Below, piece by piece: positions 8,834 to 17,115 of a stretch of 64,000 nt of DNA. Location: the NCBI RefSeq assembly GCF_014647755.1, contig NZ_BMPU01000001.1:558001-622000 (forward strand). The letters are read 5' to 3'. Source of the DNA: Porphyromonas pasteri. GTDB taxonomy: Bacteria; Bacteroidota; Bacteroidia; Bacteroidales; Porphyromonadaceae. The position numbers were made by a program, and so were the translations under genes. The notes beneath the pieces were generated by a model. The model was not told where the DNA came from and did no database searches. It saw nothing but the letters and a program-made list of their open reading frames with translations. Each line of letters begins with the position of its first letter. The stretch's first letter is position 1.

Positions 8834-8863
8834 GGCATTCTTCATCATCCATCACCAAGTAGT

Positions 8864-8900
8864 AGCGGGGTGTAGGGCATCAGGTCCTGCGCCCCGCTTT
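8864..8900 (+). terminator. Terminator of the cobalt/tetrapyrrole operon
   Basis: AGCGGGG (8864-8870) pairs with CCCCGCT (8892-8898), with further G-U-containing pairing inside the loop, and TTT follows. It lies 31 bases after the cobA-hemD stop. Confidence 0.7.
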
Positions 8901-8962
8901 CGTATGCTGTGGAGTGCCTTTCTGTAGGAAGCCGTAGCAAACATATAGGGAGGAGAGAAGAA

Positions 8963-9148
8963 GGTATATACCTCACCATCGCGAGGAATATACCTTACTG
9001 CCGCGAGGAATATACCTTACTGCCGTGAGGAATATACCTTTCTATCGTAGGGTATATACCTTTTGCTCGAAAGGTATATACTATTCAGCCGAAGGGTATA
9101 TACTATTTGCTCCAAGGATATATACTATTTGACCAAAGGGTATATACC
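8963..9148. repeat. 22-bp palindrome array, GGTATATACC class (9 units)
   Basis: Nine 10-base cores start at 8963, 8985, 9007, 9029, 9051, 9073, 9095, 9117 and 9139, each exactly 22 bases after the last. Cores are GGTATATACC or close variants (GGAATATACC, GGTATATACT, GATATATACT). The 12-base spacers are related but drift along the array. It lies between the operon terminator and the purA promoter. I see no gene in the array. Confidence 0.9.
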
Positions 9149-9264
9149 TTTTCATTCCACCTCAATAAAGCCAAGGACGAGAGGTCGGGAAGCCACCGCA
9201 AGCCCCCCAGGAGATTTGCGTCGCCCATAGCGGACAATATTGTCTTAAAACGGGGGGAAAAGAG

Positions 9265-9412
9265 TATATTTGTACGTGAGCAAGCCAAGGATTTCGCCCT
9301 CGATGACGCGACAAGCTACCACTGAGATGCCGATCCGCTAAGCACCGCTCATACGCTGGGCATAGAGCCACAGCGCAAGCTGACAACAAACAATACAGCA
9401 AATACACATACA
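9265..9412 (+). promoter_or_regulatory. purA promoter and leader
   Basis: TATATTTG at 9265-9272 matches the Bacteroidetes -7 box TAnnTTTG; the -33 box is poor. If used, the purA message has a leader of about 135 bases. I see no known riboswitch in it. Confidence 0.5.
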
Positions 9413-10705
9413 ATGGAACAAGTCGATGTGCTCCTCGGGCTGCAGTGGGGCGATGAAGGCAAAGGGAAGATCGTCGATGTACTGACGCCCTCCTATGATA
9501 TTATTGCACGCTTCCAAGGCGGTCCCAACGCGGGGCATACGCTGGAATTCGAAGGAGAAAAGTACATCCTTCGCTCCATCCCCTCAGGTATCTTCCAGGG
9601 CGACAAGATCAACGTCATCGGTAATGGTGTGGTCCTTGACCCCATCCTCTTTGCTGAAGAAGCTCGCGCACTCTCCCGCAGCGGGCACGATCTGCGTAAG
9701 CGCCTCGTCATATCTCGCAAGGCACACCTGATCCTCCCCACGCACCGTATGATCGATGCTGCGCAAGAGGCAGCCAAGGGCGGTGCCAAGATCGGGACGA
9801 CAGGGAAGGGCATTGGCCCTACCTATACCGACAAGGTCAGCCGCACAGGGCTACGCGTCGGGGACATTCACTCCGACTTCCTCCGCAAGTACCAAGAGGC
9901 GAAGGATCGTCACCTGACCCTTCTCCGCGCTTATCAGTACCCCACGGAGGGGCTCGAAGCTCTCGAAGCTCAGTGGATGGATGCGATCAAGTACCTCGAA
10001 GAGTTCACCTTCATCGATAGCGAAGAGTATATCAACGATGCACTTCGCTCCTCGCGCCGCGTCTTAGCAGAGGGTGCACAGGGCTCACTCTTAGATATCG
10101 ACTTCGGCTCCTATCCCTTCGTCACCTCGAGCAACACAGTCTGCGCAGGCTGCTGTACGGGTCTCGGCGTTGCTCCTCGACAGATCGGCGAGGTCTACGG
10201 GATCTTCAAAGCTTACTGCACCCGTGTCGGTGCGGGTCCCTTCCCTACGGAGCTCTTTGACGAAACGGGTGAGCAGCTCTGCTCGCTGGGTCATGAGTTC
10301 GGCTCTGTGACAGGTCGCCGCCGCCGCTGCGGTTGGCTCGACCTCGTAGCTCTGCGCTATACGGTGATGCTCAATGGTGTCACCCGCCTGATCATAATGA
10401 AGAGCGACGTCCTCGATAGCTTCGCCACGATCCGCGTCTGCACAGACTACGAGATCGATGGTAAGAAGACGCGCAACTTCCCCTATGAGCTTACCGACGC
10501 GGTACGCCCTGTCTACGCCGAGCTCAAGGGTTGGCAGTGCGACACGACCAAGCTCACCTCTGCAGCGGAGTTCCCTCAGGAGCTCAAGGACTACATAGCC
10601 TTCGTAGAGCGTGAGATCGGTGTACCCATCACGATCATCTCCGTTGGGCCAGATAGAGATCAGACGATTACCCTCCATCCTGAGCTCCTGCCCCAGATAC
10701 ACTGA
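9413..10705 (+). CDS. purA: Adenylosuccinate synthetase PurA
   Basis: The 430-residue protein joins IMP and aspartate using GTP to give adenylosuccinate, the first step from IMP to AMP. QWGDEGKGKIVD (11-22) is the GTP-binding loop with Asp14, and GGPNAGHT carries His42; both are catalytic in the family. GTTGKGIGPTYTDK and the C-terminal ISVGPDRDQTI are also typical. It is followed after 10 bases by folC, probably on the same transcript. Confidence 0.96.
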   Translation: MEQVDVLLGLQWGDEGKGKIVDVLTPSYDIIARFQGGPNAGHTLEFEGEKYILRSIPSGIFQGDKINVIGNGVVLDPILFAEEARALSRSGHDLRKRLVISRKAHLILPTHRMIDAAQEAAKGGAKIGTTGKGIGPTYTDKVSRTGLRVGDIHSDFLRKYQEAKDRHLTLLRAYQYPTEGLEALEAQWMDAIKYLEEFTFIDSEEYINDALRSSRRVLAEGAQGSLLDIDFGSYPFVTSSNTVCAGCCTGLGVAPRQIGEVYGIFKAYCTRVGAGPFPTELFDETGEQLCSLGHEFGSVTGRRRRCGWLDLVALRYTVMLNGVTRLIIMKSDVLDSFATIRVCTDYEIDGKKTRNFPYELTDAVRPVYAELKGWQCDTTKLTSAAEFPQELKDYIAFVEREIGVPITIISVGPDRDQTITLHPELLPQIH

Positions 10706-10715
10706 ATAGACTTCG

Positions 10716-12023
10716 ATGACCTATCAAGAAGCTATTGAGTATCTCTATGCGGCTACGCCCGTCTTCCAGCAGGTAGGCACCACGGCATACAAGCCTGGCT
10801 TAGAGACAACACATACCCTGGACACACACTACGGCCATCCCCACCGCTGCTACCGCACGATACATGTCGGTGGCACGAATGGTAAGGGGTCGACCTCCCA
10901 CACGATAGCAGCCGTCTTACAAGCCTCTGGCTATCGTGTGGGTCTCTTCACATCCCCCCACCTCTTAGACTTCCGTGAGCGCATCCGAGTGAATGGAGAG
11001 ATGGTGAGCGAAGACTTCGTTTGTCGCTTCGTAGAGGAGGCTAAGCCCCTCATCGAAGAGCGCTCGCCCTCCTTCTTCGAGATCACGACGCTCATGGCTT
11101 TCGACTACTTCCGCCAAGCACAGGTAGACTTCGCTGTCATCGAGGTTGGGCTGGGAGGACGACTTGACTGCACCAACATCATCTCCCCCATTGTCTCCGT
11201 CATCACCAGTATCAGCAAGGATCATACCCAGCTACTCGGAGATACGCTCGAGGCAATAGCTCGGGAGAAGGCGGGCATCATCAAGCCTCATACGCCTGTC
11301 ATCATCGGGCGAGGCGAATCCCCTAAAGTGCGCGAGGTCTTCGTGAAGAAAGCAGCCGAAGAGGAGGCTCCCATCATCTTCGCCGAAGAAGCCGTACACA
11401 TCAAGGCACAGACGCCTGAGTTCCCAGGGCAGAGCTTTACGCTCAAGGGTGAAGAAGCTCTCCCCTACTACTTCGGCTTAGGTGGACTCGTACAGCGGGA
11501 TAACTTCCGAGCGATCTATGCTACGATACAAGAGCTACGTAGTCAGGGAATCGCTATCTCCGAAGAAGCATTCCGCGACGGGCTCCGCAACGTGGTCTCG
11601 CTCACAGGGCTACGCGGACGCTGGGAAGTACTATCTCAGCACCCCACACTCATCTGCGACACGGCACACAACGAAGATGGCGTCCGCTATATCGTAGAGC
11701 AACTCCGTAGCCTACAGCGTCCTCTGCACATCATCTTCGGCATGGTCAATGACAAGGATATCCGCGGAGTACTACAACGTCTACCAAAAGAAGCACGTTA
11801 TTACTTCACCGCAGCCTCCGTGCCACGTGCTCTAGCACCAGAGGACTTACAAGCTCTCGCTGAGCAGTATGGACTACAAGGCGCTACTTATCCGAACGTC
11901 CATGAGGCACTCATCGCTGCTCGCAAGGCGGCAAACCCAGATACAGATGTCCTCTTCGTCGGGGGGAGCAACTTCCTCATCTCCGACCTCTTGGCGGACC
12001 TCTCTACCACAGATATCAACTAA
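10716..12023 (+). CDS. folC: Dihydrofolate synthase / folylpolyglutamate synthase FolC
   Basis: A Mur-ligase-type ATP-binding protein of 435 residues, the normal family size. HVGGTNGKGST (50-60) is the P-loop, GLFTSPHLLDFRERI and VIEVGLGGRLDCTN are the folate-enzyme blocks, and SITSISKDHTQLLG and REKAGIIK follow. It adds glutamate to dihydropteroate and folates in the cytoplasm. Ten bases separate it from purA and 17 from the following carrier. Confidence 0.94.
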   Translation: MTYQEAIEYLYAATPVFQQVGTTAYKPGLETTHTLDTHYGHPHRCYRTIHVGGTNGKGSTSHTIAAVLQASGYRVGLFTSPHLLDFRERIRVNGEMVSEDFVCRFVEEAKPLIEERSPSFFEITTLMAFDYFRQAQVDFAVIEVGLGGRLDCTNIISPIVSVITSISKDHTQLLGDTLEAIAREKAGIIKPHTPVIIGRGESPKVREVFVKKAAEEEAPIIFAEEAVHIKAQTPEFPGQSFTLKGEEALPYYFGLGGLVQRDNFRAIYATIQELRSQGIAISEEAFRDGLRNVVSLTGLRGRWEVLSQHPTLICDTAHNEDGVRYIVEQLRSLQRPLHIIFGMVNDKDIRGVLQRLPKEARYYFTAASVPRALAPEDLQALAEQYGLQGATYPNVHEALIAARKAANPDTDVLFVGGSNFLISDLLADLSTTDIN

Positions 12024-12040
12024 CTAATAATTCTATCAAT

Positions 12041-13453
12041 ATGGAACAAGCAAAGCTGTCACTGCGTGACAAGCCATCCGCCCGCTGGGGTGCGCTGGCA
12101 CTCCTCTCGCTGACGATGTTCTTCGCCTACATGTTCGTAGACGTACTCTCTCCAGTGAAAACACTCGTCGAGACCGAGCTCGGCTGGGACTCTACTATCT
12201 TCGGGCTCTATGGCGGGAGTGAATTCTTCCTCAACGTCTTCATTGGGTTCCTCATCCTCGCAGGTATCATCCTCGATAAGATGGGTGTACGCTTCACTGC
12301 GCTACTCTCGGGTAGCTTCATGGTCATTGGAGCCCTTATCAAGGTCTATGCCCTGAGTGCAACCTTCCGCAATGGAGGCCCTGGCTATGATGCTATCAAT
12401 AGCTTCAGCAGCTCCATCCATGACATCACGGGGTGGAACCTTCCTCCCACGGCTCTCTGCGCCTGCCTCGGCTTCACACTCTTCGGCTGTGGTACTGAGA
12501 TGGCCGGTGTAACGGTATCCCGTGCTATCGTCAAGTGGTTCAAAGGCAGATCAATGGCACTCGCTATGGGCATCGAGATGGCTGTAGCACGTCTTGGGGT
12601 AGCTGGTGCCTTGTGGATCTCTCCTTGGCTATCTAAGAAGTTCGAAACAGTACAGGCTCCCGTAATCTTCTGCGCCCTGCTCCTTTGCATAGGTCTGATG
12701 CTGTATATCGTCTACTTCTTCATGGATAAGGCACTTGATAAGGATATCGAAGGTGAAGAAGAGGAAGAAGCAGAAGAACCCTTCAAGTTCTCTGACCTTG
12801 GTAAGGTCTTTGGCACAGGCGTCTTCTGGATTGTCGCTATCCTGTGTGCTCTCTACTACTCAGCCATTTTCCCCTTCCAGAAGTTCGCCACTGAGATGCT
12901 ACAATACAAGGTAGGCTTTGATAACGAATTCGCATCGCGTATCTTCAGTGTCTTCCCATTTGGAGCTGCGCTCGTGACACCTTTACTAGGCTACTATCTT
13001 GACCGCAAGGGTAAGGGTGCAACGATGCTCATCGTTGGTTCTATTCTTATGATTGTCTGCCACCTGACCTTTGCTCTCTATCCCTTCGTATATGATAGTC
13101 TCGGCAGTGGGATTGTGGCTATGACTGCAATCGTCGTCCTTGGGATATCCTTCTCACTCGTACCAGCGACACTATGGCCCGCAGTTCCTAAGCTTATCGA
13201 CAACAAGGTACTGGGATCCGCTTACTCAGCTATCTTCTGGATTCAGAATATAGGTTTGATGACTGTGCCCATCATCGTAGGTAGTGTCCTTGACTCGTCT
13301 AATAAGGGTATACCCGAAGGTCAGCCCAAGGACTATACGCTTGCCATGCTTGTCTTCGCCAGCTTCGGTGTCATCGCTCTACTAATGAGCCTCCTCCTCA
13401 AGGCTATCGACAAGAAGAAGCAGTACGGTCTCGAGCTGCCCAATGTGAAGTAG
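12041..13453 (+). CDS. MFS transporter, substrate unknown
   Basis: 470 residues with about 12 hydrophobic segments and a very acidic central loop (EGEEEEEAEEP, near residues 237-247) between the two six-helix halves. The N-terminal region (FAYMFVDVLSPVKTL, YGGSEFFLNVFIGFLILAG) resembles eukaryotic MFSD1-like and related bacterial carriers, some of which move dipeptides. That would suit a peptide user but is only a suggestion. It may share a transcript with purA and folC, and a strong terminator follows. Confidence 0.75.
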   Translation: MEQAKLSLRDKPSARWGALALLSLTMFFAYMFVDVLSPVKTLVETELGWDSTIFGLYGGSEFFLNVFIGFLILAGIILDKMGVRFTALLSGSFMVIGALIKVYALSATFRNGGPGYDAINSFSSSIHDITGWNLPPTALCACLGFTLFGCGTEMAGVTVSRAIVKWFKGRSMALAMGIEMAVARLGVAGALWISPWLSKKFETVQAPVIFCALLLCIGLMLYIVYFFMDKALDKDIEGEEEEEAEEPFKFSDLGKVFGTGVFWIVAILCALYYSAIFPFQKFATEMLQYKVGFDNEFASRIFSVFPFGAALVTPLLGYYLDRKGKGATMLIVGSILMIVCHLTFALYPFVYDSLGSGIVAMTAIVVLGISFSLVPATLWPAVPKLIDNKVLGSAYSAIFWIQNIGLMTVPIIVGSVLDSSNKGIPEGQPKDYTLAMLVFASFGVIALLMSLLLKAIDKKKQYGLELPNVK

Positions 13454-13480
13454 TAATCGACTCCTTCATCCTAATGCATC

Positions 13481-13524
13481 GCGAGGTGCCGCTCCCTTGG
13501 CTGGGGCGGCACCTCGCAGCTTTT
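13481..13524 (+). terminator. Terminator after the MFS gene
   Basis: GCGAGGTGCCGC (13481-13492) pairs perfectly with 13506-13517 across a 13-base loop, followed by AGCTTTT. Confidence 0.85.
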
Positions 13525-13577
13525 AGATACGTCTCTATATAAGGCTATGCTCCAATGATATATGGGAGAGCAATATG

Positions 13578-13680
13578 AACCAGTACTGGTCGCCACTCCG
13601 ACCAGTACTGGTCACTAAATGTACCTATACTGATTCGTGAGCTGACCAGTACTGGTCAAATCGTCGACCAGTACTGGTTC
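13578..13680. repeat. 22-bp palindrome array, GACCAGTACTGGTC class (5 units)
   Basis: Fourteen-base cores lie at 13578, 13600, 13622, 13644 and 13666, all 22 bases apart. Four are perfect or near-perfect GACCAGTACTGGTC; the third is decayed (TACCTATACTGATT). The eight-base spacers differ from each other. Confidence 0.9.
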
Positions 13681-13825
13681 ATTTTCCATCCTCCTTTGGC
13701 TTTCTGCTTTTAGAGCAAGACAGGACAACCGCTCCAAGGTACTCACAGCTGGCAGTCAATACTACTTTACACCGAACAACCTCGAGTAAGTGGAGCGAAA
13801 TGATCGAGGTGCAAGACTACAACAA

Positions 13826-13945
13826 TAGTCATACCCTCTCAAAGCCGCAGTTCTTCCAAGTACGAACCAATAGTCGTTCACATCCCAAACAAGTAGTCGC
13901 TTGAGTACAATGCCATAGTGGTTCGAGCAGAGAGCAGTAGTCATT
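13826..13945. repeat. Degenerate 22-23 bp array with TAGTC core
   Basis: TAGTC or a variant recurs at 13826, about 13848 (CAGTT), 13871, 13894, 13916 (TAGTG) and 13938, a step of 22-23 bases. Several are followed by a TTC or TTT triplet. It looks like an eroded or different class of the same type of array as at 13578. The rest of the gap up to 14127 shows only a promoter-like box. Confidence 0.55.
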
Positions 13946-14072
13946 TACGAAGTGACCTTCCACGAAGCACTATGATAATGGGACGACATACAACAAGGAC
14001 AGCATCATGAGAGAAGCTATAAGAAGCCTTATCTCCACGAAGCTCATTCCTCGGCATCTTAGCTTTTTACCG

Positions 14073-14080
14073 TATCTTTG
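14073..14080 (+). promoter_or_regulatory. Promoter -7 box for the GNAT-like/panD/ffh group
   Basis: TATCTTTG matches TAnnTTTG, 48 bases before the start at 14128. No clear -33 TTTG is seen. Confidence 0.5.
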
Positions 14081-14127
14081 TGCACATTGTGTAAGCCTCA
14101 CCGAGGCACAAGAGACAACGATAATAT

Positions 14128-15255
14128 ATGGCAGTCGAAATAAGACAGATCACGGAGAAAGCCGACCTGAGGAAGTTCGTCAAGTTCAACCTCAAGCTCT
14201 ACAAGGGCAATCCGTATCACGTACCTGGGCTCATTGAGGACGAACTCCTCACGCTGGACCCAGCACGCAACCCCGCCTTTAAGTTCTGTGAAGCCGCATA
14301 CTTCCTCGCCTATCGCGATGGGCGTATCGTCGGGCGTATCGCAGGGATCATCAATCACCGCGCCAACGAGACGTGGAACCAAAACAACGTACGCTTCGGC
14401 TTCGTCGACTTCATCAATGACAATGAAGTCGTCGATGCACTCTTCAAGGCTGTTGCTGACTGGGGTAAGGCCCGCGGCAAGGATATGCTCCAGGGTCCCA
14501 TGGGCTTCTCTGACCTTGACCACGAAGGGATGCTCATCGAGGGCTTTGACCAGCTCGGTACGATGGCTACGATCTACAACTATGCCTACTACCCCAAGCA
14601 CATGCAGCGCATGGGCTTTGTCAAGGATCAGGACTGGCAGGAGTATAAGATCATGATCCCCGAGGAGATCCCCGAGAAGCACAAGCGTATCGCCGAGATC
14701 GTCCGCAAGAAGTATGGACTCAAGACACTGAAGTTCAAGAATCAGCAGGAGATCCTCCCCTATGCACACCGCATCTTCGACACGCTGAACCAAGCCTACT
14801 CAGTCCTCTATGGGGTCTCTGAGCTGTCACGTGAGCAGATCGACTACTACGTGCGTATGTACATCCCCATGCTGCGCTACGACTTTGTGACTGTCATCAT
14901 CCGCGAGGAAGATGATAAGGTCATTGGCTTCGGCATCACACTGCCCAACCTTAGCCGTGCGCTACAGAAAGCCAAGGGAAGCCTCTTCCCCTTCGGATGG
15001 ATCCACCTCCTGAAGGCGCTGAAGATGAAGAACCCCATCGTCGACCTCTACCTCGTCGGGGTCATCCCAGAGTATCAGAACAAGGGCGTCAATGCACTTC
15101 TCTTCGACGACCTCATCCCTGTCTTCCAGAAGAACGGCGTACGCTATGCCGAGAGCAATCCAGAGCTTGAGACCAACGCTGCTGTACAGATGCAGTGGAA
15201 CTACTTCGAGCGTAAGCACCACAAGACCCGTCGTGCCTGGATCAAAGAAATATAA
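14128..15255 (+). CDS. GNAT-fold protein of a Bacteroidetes family, function unknown
   Basis: 375 residues, no signal peptide or membrane segment. [22 protein letters not shown] and [22 protein letters not shown] look like acetyl-CoA-binding strands of an N-acetyltransferase, and the protein is long enough for two such folds. Similar proteins are widespread in Bacteroidales and are annotated only as N-acetyltransferases. The acceptor is unknown. It is followed after 5 bases by panD and then ffh, so it is co-transcribed with housekeeping genes. Confidence 0.65.
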   Translation: MAVEIRQITEKADLRKFVKFNLKLYKGNPYHVPGLIEDELLTLDPARNPAFKFCEAAYFLAYRDGRIVGRIAGIINHRANETWNQNNVRFGFVDFINDNEVVDALFKAVADWGKARGKDMLQGPMGFSDLDHEGMLIEGFDQLGTMATIYNYAYYPKHMQRMGFVKDQDWQEYKIMIPEEIPEKHKRIAEIVRKKYGLKTLKFKNQQEILPYAHRIFDTLNQAYSVLYGVSELSREQIDYYVRMYIPMLRYDFVTVIIREEDDKVIGFGITLPNLSRALQKAKGSLFPFGWIHLLKALKMKNPIVDLYLVGVIPEYQNKGVNALLFDDLIPVFQKNGVRYAESNPELETNAAVQMQWNYFERKHHKTRRAWIKEI

Positions 15256-15260
15256 GAGAT

Positions 15261-15611
15261 ATGCTTGTTGAATTACTGAAGTCCAAGATTCACCGCGTTA
15301 CAGTCACCGAAGCTAACCTCTCCTACATCGGGAGTATCACTATCGATACCGACCTCATCGAGGCCGCTAATATCCTCCCAGGAGAGAAGGTACAGATCGT
15401 CAATAATAACAATGGGGCTCGCCTCGAGACCTACGTCATCGCTGGAGAGCGAGGATCAGGTGTCATCTGCCTCAACGGAGCTGCAGCCCGTCTGGTGCAG
15501 CCTGGCGATACCGTGATCATCATGGCCTATGCTTGGATGACCTACGAAGAAGCACAGGGCTTCAAGCCCGCAGTTATCTTCCCCGATACCGCAACTAATA
15601 GACTCGTATAG
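15261..15611 (+). CDS. panD: Aspartate 1-decarboxylase PanD (proenzyme)
   Basis: A 116-residue protein of normal length. The self-cleavage site is in SYIGSITID at Gly24-Ser25, giving a pyruvoyl group on the new alpha-subunit N terminus. [12 protein letters not shown] is the other conserved block. It makes beta-alanine from aspartate for pantothenate and CoA. It lies 2 bases before ffh. Confidence 0.96.
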   Translation: MLVELLKSKIHRVTVTEANLSYIGSITIDTDLIEAANILPGEKVQIVNNNNGARLETYVIAGERGSGVICLNGAAARLVQPGDTVIIMAYAWMTYEEAQGFKPAVIFPDTATNRLV

Positions 15612-15613
15612 AT

Positions 15614-16963
15614 ATGTTCGAAAACCTGAGTGAGCGCCTCGAGCGGTCGTTTAAGATCCTCAAGGGCGAAGGTAAGATCACCGAACTCAATGTAGCTGAG
15701 ACGCTCAAGGATGTGCGCCGAGCACTCCTCGAAGCGGACGTCAACTATAACGTAGCTAAGAAATTCACCGAAGACGTCAAGGAGAAGGCCTTAGGTCAGG
15801 ATGTCCTCACCGCAGTCCGCCCAGGCGAACTGATGGTGAAGATCGTCCACGATGAGCTGGCTAACCTTATGGGAGGTAAGGCTGCTGAGCTGAACCTCAC
15901 GGGTATGCCCGCCATCATCCTCATGTCGGGTCTTCAGGGTTCAGGGAAGACGACCTTCTCCGGGAAGCTGGCTAACCTCCTCAAGACCAAGCAAGGCAAG
16001 AAACCTATGCTCGTAGCTGGTGACGTCTATCGCCCCGCTGCTATCGAGCAGCTTCGCGTGCTGGCTGGTCAGCTCGATGTCCCCGTATTCTTTGACCTCG
16101 ACAGCAAGGATCCCGTGAGCATCGCTCGCCGTGGTGTGGCAGAAGCTATGGGACAGGGATGCGATGTCGTGATCATCGACACCGCTGGTCGTCTGGCTGT
16201 CGACGAAGAGATGATGCGCGAGATCGAAGAGATCAAGCGTGCTATCCGCCCCTCAGAGACACTCTTCGTCGTTGACTCGATGACGGGTCAGGATGCTGTG
16301 AATACGGCCAAGACCTTCAACGAGCGTCTTGACTTCGACGGCGTCGTCCTCACCAAGCTTGACGGGGACACCCGCGGTGGTGCCGCCCTCTCCATCCGTA
16401 CCGTCGTCGACAAACCAATCAAGTTCGTCGGGATGGGCGAGAAGATGGATGCACTCGATGTCTTCCATCCCGATCGTATGGCTGACCGTATCCTCGGCAT
16501 GGGTGATATCGTCTCACTTGTCGAGCGTGCCCAGCAGCTCTACGATGAGCGCGAAGCTAAGCGCCTCGAGGAGCGTATCGCTAAGGATCAGTTTGACTTC
16601 AATGACTTCCTCGCCCAGATCCAGCAGATCAAGAAGATGGGTAACATCAAGGATCTTGCTGCGATGATCCCTGGTGTCGGGAAGGCACTGAAGGATATCG
16701 ATATCAAGGACGATGCTTTCAAGAGCATCGAAGCTATCATCTACTCGATGACGCCCGAGGAGCGAGCTAAGCCTCATATCCTCGATGGTCATCGCCGTAA
16801 GCGCATCGCTCTCGGGAGTGGGACGAGCGTACAGGATGTCAATAAGCTCCTCACGCAGTTCACCCAGACCCGCAAGATGATGAAGACTCTGCAGGGCTTC
16901 AAGGGCGGTAAGATGCCCAAGATGCCGAAGATGCCATTTATGGGTGGTGGTAAGCTCCGCTAA
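15614..16963 (+). CDS. ffh: Signal recognition particle GTPase Ffh
   Basis: 449 residues: N-terminal helical domain, GTPase domain with GLQGSGKTT (106-114), DTAGRL and TKLDGDTRGG, then a methionine-rich M domain ending in KMPKMPKMPFMGGG. It binds 4.5S RNA and signal sequences of nascent inner-membrane proteins and docks on FtsY. The 4.5S RNA gene is not visible nearby. Confidence 0.97.
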   Translation: MFENLSERLERSFKILKGEGKITELNVAETLKDVRRALLEADVNYNVAKKFTEDVKEKALGQDVLTAVRPGELMVKIVHDELANLMGGKAAELNLTGMPAIILMSGLQGSGKTTFSGKLANLLKTKQGKKPMLVAGDVYRPAAIEQLRVLAGQLDVPVFFDLDSKDPVSIARRGVAEAMGQGCDVVIIDTAGRLAVDEEMMREIEEIKRAIRPSETLFVVDSMTGQDAVNTAKTFNERLDFDGVVLTKLDGDTRGGAALSIRTVVDKPIKFVGMGEKMDALDVFHPDRMADRILGMGDIVSLVERAQQLYDEREAKRLEERIAKDQFDFNDFLAQIQQIKKMGNIKDLAAMIPGVGKALKDIDIKDDAFKSIEAIIYSMTPEERAKPHILDGHRRKRIALGSGTSVQDVNKLLTQFTQTRKMMKTLQGFKGGKMPKMPKMPFMGGGKLR

Positions 16964-17008
16964 TCCTGCCCCATACTCTGCCTCATAAAGAAGAGGCCTA
17001 TATGAGAT

Positions 17009-17074
17009 CATCCCTTGGATAATCATCATCCTCGCTTCACTACGACAGCGTCCATGATCCTTATCCAAGGGATG
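17009..17074. promoter_or_regulatory. Long structured inverted repeat between ffh and the GH92 gene
   Basis: CATCCCTTGGATAA (17009-17022) is perfectly complementary to 17061-17074. Inside, ATCAT pairs with ATGAT and a small GCT/AGC hairpin can form, giving one long, interrupted stem. Only a pyrimidine-rich ACTCTTTCTCC follows, not a plain U tract. It may end ffh transcription or stabilise an RNA end. Confidence 0.5.
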
Positions 17075-17115
17075 AACTCTTTCTCCCCTACCTCTCTACT
17101 TATTATACGTACGAT

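Noticed and set aside
8963-9148. CRISPR array
   Set aside because: The repeat core is 10 bases and spacers are 12 bases and related to each other; no cas genes are present. The same applies to the arrays at 20314 and 45973.
10091-10702. 203-codon minus-strand frame
   Set aside because: It is antisense to purA and shows no family motif.
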